Shown here one piece after another: positions 1 through 7,790 of a DNA stretch of 64,000 nucleotides. Every line of letters begins with the position of its first letter. The first letter of the stretch is position 1. Where the stretch lies: positions 39,173-103,172 of the forward strand of contig JACPZS010000161.1 of the NCBI GenBank assembly GCA_016195385.1. The letters run 5' to 3'. This stretch comes from Verrucomicrobiota bacterium. Its GTDB lineage: Bacteria; Verrucomicrobiota; Verrucomicrobiia; Limisphaerales; JACPZS01. The notes beneath the pieces are model-generated. The model saw only the letters and a program-made list of their open reading frames with translations, did no database searches and was not told the origin of the DNA. Position numbers and translations under genes: made by a program.

Positions 1-1430
1 TCCGGTTTCTCCAAAATGCGCGGTGTGTGCAGACCGGGATTCCATAGTTCGATGAGCCGGAGCGCGTTGTCCGCGTCGGCCACACTGCAACCGATGGGGA
101 CGTAGTTGATGTGCTCCTGACCGCGCAGTTCCTTTTCCAAAACGCGCCAGAAATCGACGACGGTGATGGAGCGTTCAAGGCGCGGAAAGTCAGCTGCCTT
201 CAAATTTTGAAACGCCGGATCGGGCGTCGTGATCAAAACCACTTCCGCCTGCGCGAGACAATCCGCCAGACTGTCGAGCATCAAGATCTGGCCGCGGAAT
301 TCAGTGTGCGCCGCGTCGCGGGCGAGCGGGTCGAACGCGACTACGCGCGCGCCGTGCTTGAACAACTGCCAGGCGATTTCAATCGACTGCGATTCCTCGA
401 TGATGTGCGAGTGCGGTTTGTAGGCGAGGCCCAGAATGGCGACCGTCGTGCCGCGTCTCACGTAAGGCTTGAGATGCTTGACGATGCGCTCGGGCAGCGA
501 GCGATTCGAGCGGTCGGTGGTTTCCGAAATGTCCGCGCTGGTGCCGAGCGCGCGGGCGAGAAAGCCGAGGGCGACATTGTCGCGCGGGAAACACGGGCCG
601 CCAAAGCCGAGCGCGCCCTTGAGATATTTCGCACCGACCCGCTTGTCCGCGCCGACGGCGGCGGTGACAACATCGACGTTGCCGCCAGGAATGCGTTCGC
701 ACAAATCGGCGAGCATGTTGGCGAAAGTGATTTTTGTGGTGACGAAGGCGTTGACGGAAATTTTCGTCAGCTCGGCGTTTTCCAAACTCATGCGTTTGCA
801 CGGAGCATTGTTCAGCATGATTTGCGAATACGCTTTTTCCAAAATGCCGCCGCAACGTTCGTCGAATTCGCCGATGAGCGTGAAGTCGGGGTTCAAAAAA
901 TCGCGAATGACACTGCCGAGCGCGATGAATTCGGGGCTGTAACACAGACCAAAGTCGCGTCCGCACTGCTTGCCGGATTCCTGTTCGAGAATCGGCAGCA
1001 GGCCGTAGCGCATCGAGCCGGGCAGCACGGTGCTCGTGAGCACGATGGTGTGATAATCTTTTTTCTTCGCGAGCGCGCGGCCGAGTTCCTTGAATGCCCA
1101 CGAGGCGTACTGGAGCGAGAACGCGCCGCGATCATCGCTCGGCGTCGGCACGATGACGAACGTCACGTCAGAACCGAGCACGGCCTCTTCATGGCTGCGT
1201 GTGGCGCGAATGCGCTCCTTGTTCGCGGCGACCATTTCTTCGAGATTGGTTTCCTGGACGGGCGCGTGGCCGGCGGCGAGTTGGTCCACGGCGCGTTGAT
1301 TGACATCAACGCCGATGACGTGGAAGCCGCGGCTGGCCATGGCGGCGGCCATGCTCGCGCCAAGTTTGCCGAGTCCGATGATGGAAAATTTCAGGGCGGG
1401 TTGCGTGGGGATTGGTGAGGAGGTTTTCAT
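1..1430 (-). CDS. UDP-glucose/GDP-mannose dehydrogenase family protein (3' end outside window)
   Basis: Nucleotide-sugar dehydrogenase that oxidises a UDP- or GDP-sugar to the uronic acid with NAD+ in the cytoplasm, feeding surface polysaccharide or glycan synthesis. The frame is open for 476 codons and leaves the window without a stop. It starts at an ATG at 1430. An N-terminal Rossmann motif IGLGKLGAS (about residues 17-25) leads into GVDVN. The catalytic cysteine block GFGGPCFPRD has its Cys at about residue 280, and a C-terminal substrate-binding domain (VVDFWRVL) follows. It begins 10 bases after the TPR-methyltransferase stop, so the two are probably co-transcribed downstream of flagellin. 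The exact sugar cannot be told from sequence. The family call is secure. Confidence 0.93.
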   Translation of the reverse strand, partial: MKTSSPIPTQPALKFSIIGLGKLGASMAAAMASRGFHVIGVDVNQRAVDQLAAGHAPVQETNLEEMVAANKERIRATRSHEEAVLGSDVTFVIVPTPSDDRGAFSLQYASWAFKELGRALAKKKDYHTIVLTSTVLPGSMRYGLLPILEQESGKQCGRDFGLCYSPEFIALGSVIRDFLNPDFTLIGEFDERCGGILEKAYSQIMLNNAPCKRMSLENAELTKISVNAFVTTKITFANMLADLCERIPGGNVDVVTAAVGADKRVGAKYLKGALGFGGPCFPRDNVALGFLARALGTSADISETTDRSNRSLPERIVKHLKPYVRRGTTVAILGLAYKPHSHIIEESQSIEIAWQLFKHGARVVAFDPLARDAAHTEFRGQILMLDSLADCLAQAEVVLITTPDPAFQNLKAADFPRLERSITVVDFWRVLEKELRGQEHINYVPIGCSVADADNALRLIELWNPGLHTPRILEKP

Positions 1431-1439
1431 GGGATGATT

Positions 1440-3098
1440 TCAAACGGGTTTTTGAAACAACAAACCGATCGACGTGCAGACAAAATTTCCGAGCAGCAGT
1501 TTTAGATGGTTGAGCTGCGGGTGTGTTGAGTAGGGCGGTACATCGATGTAACGATCCACCGGGCCACTGCCGGGATCGAAGTTAAGTTCGATGCGACTGA
1601 CGGCAATGCCGTGTTCCGCCGCGATGGCGCTGGCGATTTCCTCGATGTCGCGCCGGCGATAGAGAACGGTTTCGCCGCTTTCGAGTGTGGCGTCGTTCGA
1701 GGAGAGATTGAATTCGGTCGTGTGGACGGCGACGCCGCCCGGCTTTAAGCAGCGCATTTGATTGAGCAGAAATTCGCGGCCGTGTTCGATCGAGCCGAGG
1801 TGCTCGAAGGAGCAGGTGGACCAGGTGAAATCAAACTGACCGGCCATGAGGTCGGCGGGGATCTGATTCATATCGACCGTGCGGAACTGAACGAGTCGCG
1901 CGAACTCCGCGTAATCGCAGATGCCCTCGATAAAAAGATTTTGGACGCTGCTGCTGTGCTGGTTCGTGTCAACCCAACCGCGTTGCGCGGCGGTTGTGTG
2001 ATCCAGATCGGTTGCCAGAATCTCACAACCATGTTTCGCGAAATAAGCCACGAGATGTTCGCGACCCGTGCCGAAGCCGAGTCCTTTGGATGCGGGCGTC
2101 AGCAGACCGCGCTCGCGCAACGCGCGCACGATGAAGCCGTATTCCCAATACTTGCGATTGAACTGCTCGGCGGAGAGTTTCAAGTCGCGGCACATTTGTT
2201 GAAACCAAGGCTGGCTGTAAGCTTCCTGCTGGCAAAGTTCGACGGTGATGAGCGGCAGTTTGGCGCGCGGCCCCACCACTTTTTGGGCCGTGGGTGGTTG
2301 CGTGAGTTTTTGAAAGTGATCGACCTTGTCTGCAATCACTCGCGCCAGTGGATGGCTCGCGGGAATTCGCCGCAGCACTTGTTGAAAACAATCCCGCGCG
2401 TTCGGCCAAGCGTTCATCGTCACGGCGGCGAAACCGCGGTTGAGCCACGCCGCCGCTTCCTCTGAAACGCCCGCGAGCGAATACTGTTCGTCGCGCAGCG
2501 AAACCCGCGCTGCCTCGGCCTCTGCGAGCGTGCGTTCCACGACGGCGAGATTCGCGCGCGCGGCTTCGTGCCCGGGATCGGACTGGAGAATTAACTGAAA
2601 CGCTTCACGAGCTGAGTTCGGATCGCCGGCTTTGAAGAGGCAAGTGCCCAGCTCCAGCAGCGCGTCGAGATCATTCGGCTGAACCAGTAAAATTTTATGA
2701 TAGGCTTGCGCAGCTTCGACGAAGCGCTGCAAACGGAAATGGAGCCGGGCGGACAGACGGAGGATCTCACTGTTGGCGGTTTCGAGTTGGGCGGCTTGAC
2801 GCGCGTAATGGGCAGCGAGTTCCAATTCGCCAAGCTGGTCGAGCACCAGCGCGAGATTCACAAAGGCCGGCGCGTGCTGCGGATCAATTTCAGCGGCGCG
2901 TTCAAAAGGGCTGCGGGCCGAGGTCAGGTCGCCGAGTTGGAAATGCGTGTAGCCGAGGGCGACCAGCACTGGAGCGGTGGCCGGTTCCGAGAGGAGCACT
3001 TCCTGGAGGCAGTCGCGGGCGCCGGCGAAATCACGCCCATTGAAGAATTTTTCCGCTGCGGCGAGGGCGGGGGCGGGGTTGATTTCGATCGCGACCAT
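1440..3098 (-). CDS. TPR-repeat protein with C-terminal SAM-dependent methyltransferase domain
   Basis: A 552-residue fusion. Roughly residues 8-260 are tetratricopeptide-like helices (for example YTHFQLGDLTSA and LGTCLFKAGDPNSAREAF). From about residue 345 there is a class I methyltransferase fold: SAM-binding GLGFGTGREH, acidic ATDLD, and a later DFTWSTCSFEHLGS with CLKPGG. The TPR part probably holds a protein partner and the C-terminal part methylates an unknown acceptor. Its place between flagellin (114 bases upstream) and a nucleotide-sugar dehydrogenase (10 bases downstream) suggests modification of flagellin or of a glycan, but that is inference from context. ATG start at 3098. No signal peptide, so cytoplasmic. 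Confidence 0.85.
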   Translation of the reverse strand: MVAIEINPAPALAAAEKFFNGRDFAGARDCLQEVLLSEPATAPVLVALGYTHFQLGDLTSARSPFERAAEIDPQHAPAFVNLALVLDQLGELELAAHYARQAAQLETANSEILRLSARLHFRLQRFVEAAQAYHKILLVQPNDLDALLELGTCLFKAGDPNSAREAFQLILQSDPGHEAARANLAVVERTLAEAEAARVSLRDEQYSLAGVSEEAAAWLNRGFAAVTMNAWPNARDCFQQVLRRIPASHPLARVIADKVDHFQKLTQPPTAQKVVGPRAKLPLITVELCQQEAYSQPWFQQMCRDLKLSAEQFNRKYWEYGFIVRALRERGLLTPASKGLGFGTGREHLVAYFAKHGCEILATDLDHTTAAQRGWVDTNQHSSSVQNLFIEGICDYAEFARLVQFRTVDMNQIPADLMAGQFDFTWSTCSFEHLGSIEHGREFLLNQMRCLKPGGVAVHTTEFNLSSNDATLESGETVLYRRRDIEEIASAIAAEHGIAVSRIELNFDPGSGPVDRYIDVPPYSTHPQLNHLKLLLGNFVCTSIGLLFQKPV

Positions 3099-3212
3099 GC
3101 GTTGAGGCTCCTGGATAATTCGCCCGCTAGATTTTCATCACGCGTGAGCAGAGTTGATGGGCGGTGTGAATTTTTTAGAATCGACGCAGCGTTGCGCGAC
3201 ACAAGTGAATAT

Positions 3213-4025
3213 TTATTGCAGCAGTCGTAGCACGCTTTGGGGCAACTGGTTGGCTTGCGCGAGCATCGCCGTGCCGGATTGGACGAGGATGTTGTAGCGG
3301 GCGTATTCGGTGGTTTCCTCGGCGATGTCCACATCCTTGATGCGGGAGGTCGAGGCCGAAAGGTTTTCTTTGGTGACCACGAGTTGCTCGGAGGTGTAGT
3401 TAAGCCGCGTTTGGAACGCGCCGAGCAGCGCACGATCCTGGGCGAGTTGCGTGATGGCGGCTTTGACGTTGGTGAGCGCGGTGGCGGCCGCAGTGGTGGT
3501 GGCGATGTTTGAGGTCGGAGTGTTGGTGGTGGTCGTGTAAGCGGCAACGCTCAGATCCACGCCGGCCATGTTGAAGGTATTGCCTTCGGAATCGATCGTC
3601 ACGTTGAGGCTCGCGGACGAGAAGAGGCTGACGCCATTGAAGTCTTTGCCGGCGGCGTTGGTGATGTACGCGGCGAGTTGTGCGAATTCGCTGTCATAAA
3701 GCGCACGGTCGCTATTGGACTTGGTGACATCTTGCGAAAGGATGGAAAGTTCGCTCATACGGTCGAGCGCTTTGCCAATCTTCTGGAGGTAGCCGTCCTG
3801 GGTCTGCGTGAACGATGTCGCATTGCCCACGTTGGATTTGGCGGCGTCCAGACGTTTTATCTGCGCATCCAGGCGCATGGAGACCGCAAGGCCGGCGGCA
3901 TCATCCGATGGAGAGACGATTTTGGAGCCGGAGCTCAAGCGATTGAGCGATTTGGCCAGCATGGTTTGACTGGCGGACAGGTTGCTGGCAGCGGCCTGGG
4001 CCTGGATGTTGGTGTTGATGACCAT
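3213..4025 (-). CDS. Flagellin
   Basis: Structural subunit of the flagellar filament, exported by the flagellar type III system. At 270 residues it is a short flagellin. The conserved N-terminal D0/D1 helices (MVINTNIQAQAA, then SLNRLSSGSKI and DDAAGLAVS) join almost directly to the C-terminal D1/D0 helices (YARYNILVQSGTAMLAQANQ, ending in LLQ), with only about 60 residues of Thr/Ala-rich hypervariable loop. It sits 32 bases downstream of csrA and 370 bases downstream of fliW, the order expected for the FliW-CsrA-flagellin homeostasis circuit. The leader carries two GGA motifs, one forming the ribosome binding site, as expected for CsrA repression. ATG at 4025. Confidence 0.97.
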   Translation of the reverse strand: MVINTNIQAQAAASNLSASQTMLAKSLNRLSSGSKIVSPSDDAAGLAVSMRLDAQIKRLDAAKSNVGNATSFTQTQDGYLQKIGKALDRMSELSILSQDVTKSNSDRALYDSEFAQLAAYITNAAGKDFNGVSLFSSASLNVTIDSEGNTFNMAGVDLSVAAYTTTTNTPTSNIATTTAAATALTNVKAAITQLAQDRALLGAFQTRLNYTSEQLVVTKENLSASTSRIKDVDIAEETTEYARYNILVQSGTAMLAQANQLPQSVLRLLQ

Positions 4026-4035
4026 ATTGCTTTAA

Positions 4036-4066
4036 CTTTCCTTTTTGGTTGTTATTCTAACTTCCT
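4036..4066 (-). promoter_or_regulatory. Flagellin leader: ribosome binding site overlapping a CsrA-type GGA motif, plus an upstream GGA
   Basis: On the minus strand, AAGGAAAG (4036-4043) is the only good Shine-Dalgarno for flagellin, 10 bases before the ATG. It contains an A-GGA core of the kind CsrA binds. A second AAAGGAAG (GGA at 4063-4065) lies at the csrA stop codon, about 24 bases upstream. In Bacillus, CsrA blocks flagellin translation from two leader sites, one over the Shine-Dalgarno; the arrangement here matches that. Binding itself is inferred. Confidence 0.45.
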
Positions 4067-4344
4067 TTGGTGGACAGAAACGGCTCCAAGGTCGGTCGTC
4101 TTGAAGCCGCGTCGGCAGCCGACATTGTTTTCGCGGGCAGTTTCGGCACGGGTGGCCGGCCGCGGGTGAGAGCTTCCTGGTTGGCCCGCTGGATCTCCTC
4201 GTAAACTTCGTGGCGATGCACGGGCACTTCCAAGGGTGCCTGGATGCCGAGTTTGACGACCTCACCATCGACGCGCACGACTTTCACGCTGATGCGTCCA
4301 TCGATGATGATGCTTTCGTTAATTTTTCGGGAAAGGATTAGCAT
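4057..4344 (-). CDS. csrA: Carbon storage regulator CsrA
   Basis: Dimeric RNA-binding translational regulator. The first 60 residues are canonical: MLILSRKINESIII, then VKVVRVDGEVVKLGI, then APLEVPVHRHEVYEEI with the RNA-contacting arginine region. At 95 residues it is about 30 longer than the classical protein. The extra Pro/Ala/Arg-rich tail (from about residue 62) has no recognised domain, but C-terminal extensions are known in CsrA proteins that FliW regulates. It lies 26 bases after fliW and 32 bases before flagellin, so the three are surely one operon. Its likely target is the flagellin leader next to it. ATG at 4344; no strong ribosome binding site, consistent with coupling to fliW. 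Confidence 0.97.
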   Translation of the reverse strand: MLILSRKINESIIIDGRISVKVVRVDGEVVKLGIQAPLEVPVHRHEVYEEIQRANQEALTRGRPPVPKLPAKTMSAADAASRRPTLEPFLSTKGS

Positions 4345-4369
4345 AAGGGGCAGGCTGCGGAGTCATGAA

Positions 4370-4795
4370 TCAAGCGGGAAGCGGATGTTGCAATGAGTAC
4401 TCGGCGGCGTTGACCGGGATGACTTGTTTGCCCATGAGAGTTCGTCGGTTGAGCACGATTGGCCCCTTCAAATTGACGGTCGCTTTGCCCTGCGGCCGCA
4501 GCGTGACGATGTTGAACACGAGCGCGTCCGCCGGCTCTTCGAGGCCGAGAAATTCCGCATCTTCCGCGCTGATGTCGGGATGATAGTCCGGGATGATCGT
4601 GAGCGGGAAAAGCACCAGGAAGGCCAGGTTGGGATCGTCCATGACTTGCAGCCAGAGAAACGGGGCTTCCTCCGGATCGGCCAGCAGAACATACTTCTTG
4701 ATCTTCTCGAATCCCAAGAGTCCGAGGGGCAGGTGGATGACATTGTCCTGCTCAGTTTCGAGCAATTCTGGTTCGGTTAACTCGGCAAATTTCAT
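4370..4795 (-). CDS. fliW: Flagellar assembly factor FliW
   Basis: Protein antagonist of CsrA that also binds unexported flagellin, so free flagellin releases CsrA to stop flagellin translation. 141 residues, the usual length. Family-typical segments are FPLGLLGFE-like HLPLGLLGFEKIKKYVLL, FLWLQVMDDPNLAFLVLFP and the tail region KGPIVLNRRTLMGKQVI. The frame stays open further upstream, but the ATG at 4795 (MKFAELTEPELL) fits family length and start. First gene of the fliW-csrA-flagellin operon. About 270 bases upstream is a sigma-28-type promoter. Confidence 0.95.
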   Translation of the reverse strand: MKFAELTEPELLETEQDNVIHLPLGLLGFEKIKKYVLLADPEEAPFLWLQVMDDPNLAFLVLFPLTIIPDYHPDISAEDAEFLGLEEPADALVFNIVTLRPQGKATVNLKGPIVLNRRTLMGKQVIPVNAAEYSLQHPLPA

Positions 4796-5063
4796 ACAAT
4801 TCAACTTTTGCGATGCTGTTAAGCAGGCGATATGCCACGGCGATCGCAAACCGACCCTAGCGCGACGGAAGGCTTGTTAACATTGATGATTCTGCGATGG
4901 ACGTTTGGTTGGGAAGTTTCCAAGAGATCCCGCACGCTACGCGAGACCGGCAAAATCCACCGGCAACGCGGCGAGATTTTCCCCCTTGTTAAAACAGGAT
5001 CGTCTCGCAGCGCTATCGGAAATCTCGATGAGACCACTCGTTGCCAAAGAAACCGAACCGAGA

Positions 5064-5089
5064 ATATCGGCCGGCGAGACCGTGCTTTA
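5064..5089 (-). promoter_or_regulatory. Sigma-28 (FliA/SigD) promoter for fliW-csrA-flagellin
   Basis: Read on the minus strand: TAAA (5089-5086), a 14-base spacer, then GCCGATAT (5071-5064). This equals the Bacillus SigD consensus and differs from the E. coli FliA consensus only in the last base and by one spacer base. It points at fliW about 270 bases away, exactly the operon expected to be under flagellar late-gene control. Confidence 0.7.
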
Positions 5090-5109
5090 ACCATCGTCGC
5101 CGGCGTGCA

Positions 5110-5137
5110 TCAAGTTTGCCCGCTCGCGCGCCGATAG
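5110..5137 (+). promoter_or_regulatory. Weak sigma-28-like promoter facing cheD
   Basis: TCAAGTTT (5110-5117), 12-base spacer, GCCGATAG (5130-5137). One mismatch in each element and one extra spacer base compared with the FliA consensus. It lies 20 bases from, and diverges from, the stronger minus-strand site and would give a leader of about 260 bases before cheD. Confidence 0.4.
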
Positions 5138-5403
5138 TGAAAAGTACACACGGATTGGTTTCGGCGGTGTTCTTGCGGGTGAACCGCCAGCCAGTGTCTA
5201 AGCGTCAGAATGATTGAAAGAAGTATGCGACGACGAAAGCAGCGACATGAAAAGGATCGATCGGATGATTTTAAGCTCAACCTGCGCGACAGCAGCCAAC
5301 CTCTAACAGCGCGACACGCAAGGCCACACTCAGGGGACGGAGTTAAGCAACCGAAATTGTCGCTCACATTGCACGCGCATCAAATTTAGTCCCAAACTTC
5401 GAC

Positions 5404-5925
5404 ATGCCGTTACCTAGTCTTGCTGGATTGACGCAAAAATCGGTGGTTGGAATCGCCGACCTCGCCGTTTCCACCAACCCCAACGTCGAGTTGGCCACGT
5501 ATTCGCTCGGATCGTGCCTCGGCGTTTCACTTTACGATCCGGTCAGCAAAGTGGGTGGCCTGCTGCACATCATGTTGCCGGATTCTTCGATTGATCCGGT
5601 CAAAGCGGCCCTGCAACCGGCGATGTTTGCGGACACGGGTCTGCCGGCGATGTTGCATGCGGCTCATAAGTTGAAGGCCGACAAAAAGCGCGTGCAGATC
5701 TGTGTGGCTGGTGGCGCGCAGATACTGGATACGAGCGGGATTTTCAATATCGGCCGAAAAAATTATGAGTCGTTGGCTTGCGTCCTCCAGCAGCACGGTC
5801 TGAGCGTGCAAGCGGAGCACGTCGGTGGGCTGGTCAGCCGTTCGATGTATCTGAACATCGCCACCGGCGAAGTACGGCTCAAAATTTCCGGGCAACCCAA
5901 CGAAAGGATCCTATGGACGAGCTAG
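5404..5925 (+). CDS. cheD: Chemoreceptor glutamine deamidase CheD
   Basis: Deamidates glutamines in methyl-accepting chemotaxis receptors and takes part in chemotaxis adaptation. 173 residues, typical length. The catalytic Cys is in GSCLGVSLYD (Cys38) and the catalytic His in GGLLHIMLPDS (His55), followed by the family segment CVAGGAQIL and GGLVSRSMYLNIATGEV. The 3' end overlaps the start of the HDOD gene by 13 bases, so translation is coupled. Diverges from the fliW operon. A decayed cheB lies after the HDOD gene, as if a cheD-HDOD-cheB set has been eroded. Confidence 0.94.
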   Translation: MPLPSLAGLTQKSVVGIADLAVSTNPNVELATYSLGSCLGVSLYDPVSKVGGLLHIMLPDSSIDPVKAALQPAMFADTGLPAMLHAAHKLKADKKRVQICVAGGAQILDTSGIFNIGRKNYESLACVLQQHGLSVQAEHVGGLVSRSMYLNIATGEVRLKISGQPNERILWTS

Positions 5926-6755
5926 ACAGTTACATCAACAAGGTCAAAAAGCTTCCGCCCATGCCGCCGATGGTGCCGCAGTTGATGACCTTGCTCAACG
6001 ACCCGGATGTGGATTCGGAAAAAGTCGTCAAACTGATCACCTACGATCCTTCGTTGACCGCGAACGTCCTCCAAGCCTGCAACAGCGCGTTGTTTTCAGG
6101 TTCCGCTCCCGCGGATGATGTCGGTGAAGCCATCATGCGCATCGGATTTCAACAGGTTTACCGCATGGTCGTCCTCGTCAGTTCTTCGCGCATGTTGAAA
6201 CCATCACAAACCGGCTACGGCATCGACGAGGGCGAACTTTGGAAACACTCGGTGGCGACTGCGGTGGCGGCGCAGACGCTGGCGAAGGAATTAGGCGACA
6301 ACGAAAGCACTGCCTTCACTGCTGCGTTGCTGCACGACATCGGCAAGATTATACTCTCCCAGGCGCTCGAGCACATTTACAAGAAATTGGTGGAAGAAAC
6401 CGAAGCGCAACAGGCCGCGCTGGTCGAAACGGAAAAACGACTGCTCGGTGTCACGCACGCCGAAGTAGGAGGCCGTCTCCTGACACGCTGGAAATTTCCT
6501 CCCAATCTCGTGACGGCAGTCACCTTCCATCACGAACCTGGCTCCGCTCCGGAGCACCAGCGTGTCGCCGCTTGCGTTTATCTTGGCAACCTGATCGCTT
6601 ATTCCCTCGGCCACGGTTACGGGCATCTGGCTTTCGCGCAACGCGGCCGCGCCGACGCGCTGGATTTACTCGGTGTTAATGGTGATGACATCCCGCGACT
6701 CATGATCCGGGCGCAGGAAAACTTTGCCGCCGTCCAGTCATTGCTCCAACTCTGA
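5913..6755 (+). CDS. HDOD domain-containing protein
   Basis: 280 residues, covered by an HDOD domain, a degenerate HD phosphohydrolase fold used in bacterial signalling rather than catalysis. Marks are LPPMPPMVPQLMTLLNDPDVD near the N-terminus (residues about 12-32), ITYDPSLTANVLQACNSALF, and the helical core with ALLHDIGKI (about residue 145) and HHEPG. The start was set at ATG 5913 because it follows AAAGGA and begins the domain. The frame extends further upstream, but only inside cheD. Linked by a 13-base overlap to cheD, so a role in chemotaxis or motility signalling is likely. Confidence 0.92.
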   Translation: MDELDSYINKVKKLPPMPPMVPQLMTLLNDPDVDSEKVVKLITYDPSLTANVLQACNSALFSGSAPADDVGEAIMRIGFQQVYRMVVLVSSSRMLKPSQTGYGIDEGELWKHSVATAVAAQTLAKELGDNESTAFTAALLHDIGKIILSQALEHIYKKLVEETEAQQAALVETEKRLLGVTHAEVGGRLLTRWKFPPNLVTAVTFHHEPGSAPEHQRVAACVYLGNLIAYSLGHGYGHLAFAQRGRADALDLLGVNGDDIPRLMIRAQENFAAVQSLLQL

Positions 6756-6760
6756 GTTCG

Positions 6761-6898
6761 GCGACCACTCGTCCCATCCGAGTCCTCATGGTAATGGACG
6801 CGGCGATCATCCGAAGAACTTCCGAATTCAAACCCGACGTTTGCGCTCTCGATTTCGGGATGACGCGAATAGACGGTTTGAGCGACTGGCTCGCTTCA
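6761..6898 (+). pseudogene. Remnant of a CheB-type response regulator (receiver domain, internally deleted)
   Basis: Right after the HDOD stop, the frame at 6764 reads TTRPIRVLMVMDAAIIRRTS and then FKPDVCALDFGMTRIDGLSD, ending in a stop at 6917. The first part matches the start of CheB receivers (P-I-R-V-L-V-V-D-D-S-A-I-I-R-R); the second matches the phosphoacceptor strand (K-P-D-V-x-x-L-D-x-x-M-P-R-M-D-G-L). About 30 residues that should separate them are missing, and the conserved acidic pair reads M-D. No catalytic methylesterase domain follows. Position next to cheD supports the identity. Confidence 0.55.
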
Positions 6899-7738
6899 GT
6901 TTGTGCCGGGCACTTTTGAAAGTGCCTCGCGCGCTTTCTTTTCACCCGCAGCTTGTGCCACAAACCAGTTCAACGCCGTGCGCAACTCCTCGTTGTTCAA
7001 CTGATGCCCGCCAGCGTAGGTGCTGAGGCGCACATTGATGAAGCCGGATTCACCCATGGACGCGCGCACCGTCTTGTGCTGCTCCGGCGTCGCGATGGGA
7101 TCCGTGTCGCCGCTGCTCAGAAAGATGGGCACCTGATGAAACGCCTCGCCCGGCTGATGAGTGTTGAATCCGAAGGTCGCCCGGTCTTCATTGCATCCAC
7201 CCATGAAGATGCCGATCAACTCGTAATTCTGCCGGGCGAGGATCGCGCCGAGCGAGCCGGACATTTTGGCCCCGCCGGAAAAACCGGCGCAAGCCACCGG
7301 CCAGCGCGCGGACTCCGGCCAGTTGCGATGGAGCGTGTCCAGCGCGGACCCCAGCATGACACCGCGCCAGGCAAACGTATCGTACTTCGGTTGCGTTTGC
7401 GCCGGACCTTCGGCGGCAAACAACACCCACCCCTCCGCCAGTGCCACGTTTGTGTAGCCGCGTAGCGCGGCAATGGGGGATCCTCCGCTCGGGCTGCTTA
7501 CGATTAGCAATTGCCACGGCTTCTTCAAATCAAACCCGGCGGGCACGGCCAGGCCGAAGCGCGCGGTGTTCACAAATGAATTTCCGGCCTGGTTCGCCGC
7601 CCCTTTGGCTTGCGCAGAAAGCGGAATGCTGAATTCGAACACTCGGCCGGGCACGAGATTGGTAAGGCCAAACTTGATCGGCTGTGCCCACGCGGCCAAT
7701 GGCAATAAGGCAAGGAAAAATCCGAGGAGCTTTTTCAT
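6896..7738 (-). CDS. Secreted alpha/beta-hydrolase (esterase-like)
   Basis: 280 residues with a clear signal peptide (MKKLLGFFLALLPLAAWA, cleavage after AWAQ). The nucleophile motif GFSGG (about residue 150), an acid in SSGDTDPI and a His in YAGGHQL form a plausible Ser-Asp-His triad. The overall shape resembles phospholipase/carboxylesterase or PHB-depolymerase-like hydrolases. Substrate unknown. It is convergent with the HDOD/cheB-remnant region, its stop lying at the end of that remnant. A secreted hypothetical gene lies 52 bases upstream on the same strand. Confidence 0.75.
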   Translation of the reverse strand: MKKLLGFFLALLPLAAWAQPIKFGLTNLVPGRVFEFSIPLSAQAKGAANQAGNSFVNTARFGLAVPAGFDLKKPWQLLIVSSPSGGSPIAALRGYTNVALAEGWVLFAAEGPAQTQPKYDTFAWRGVMLGSALDTLHRNWPESARWPVACAGFSGGAKMSGSLGAILARQNYELIGIFMGGCNEDRATFGFNTHQPGEAFHQVPIFLSSGDTDPIATPEQHKTVRASMGESGFINVRLSTYAGGHQLNNEELRTALNWFVAQAAGEKKAREALSKVPGTN

Positions 7739-7790
7739 CGAGTCAGAAGAGCGTGCAAGACTTGGTTTTGGAAAATGTGTAGAAGGAGGT

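Larger units (their letters stand above)
4796..5403. other. Divergent intergenic region fliW / cheD
   Basis: 608 bases without a supported gene. Open frames here lack recognisable protein features. What it holds is a pair of back-to-back sigma-28-like promoters near 5064-5137 (listed separately), leaving leaders of about 270 bases on each side. No hairpin terminator or RNA gene was recognised in the leaders. Confidence 0.6.

Noticed and set aside
111..1418. Long plus-strand open frame over the dehydrogenase gene
   Set aside because: It is the antisense shadow of the conserved nucleotide-sugar dehydrogenase; composition lacks any family motif.
4832..5367. Short open frames in the fliW/cheD gap
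   Set aside because: Arg/Ser-rich, no start site, and overlap with the sigma-28 promoters.
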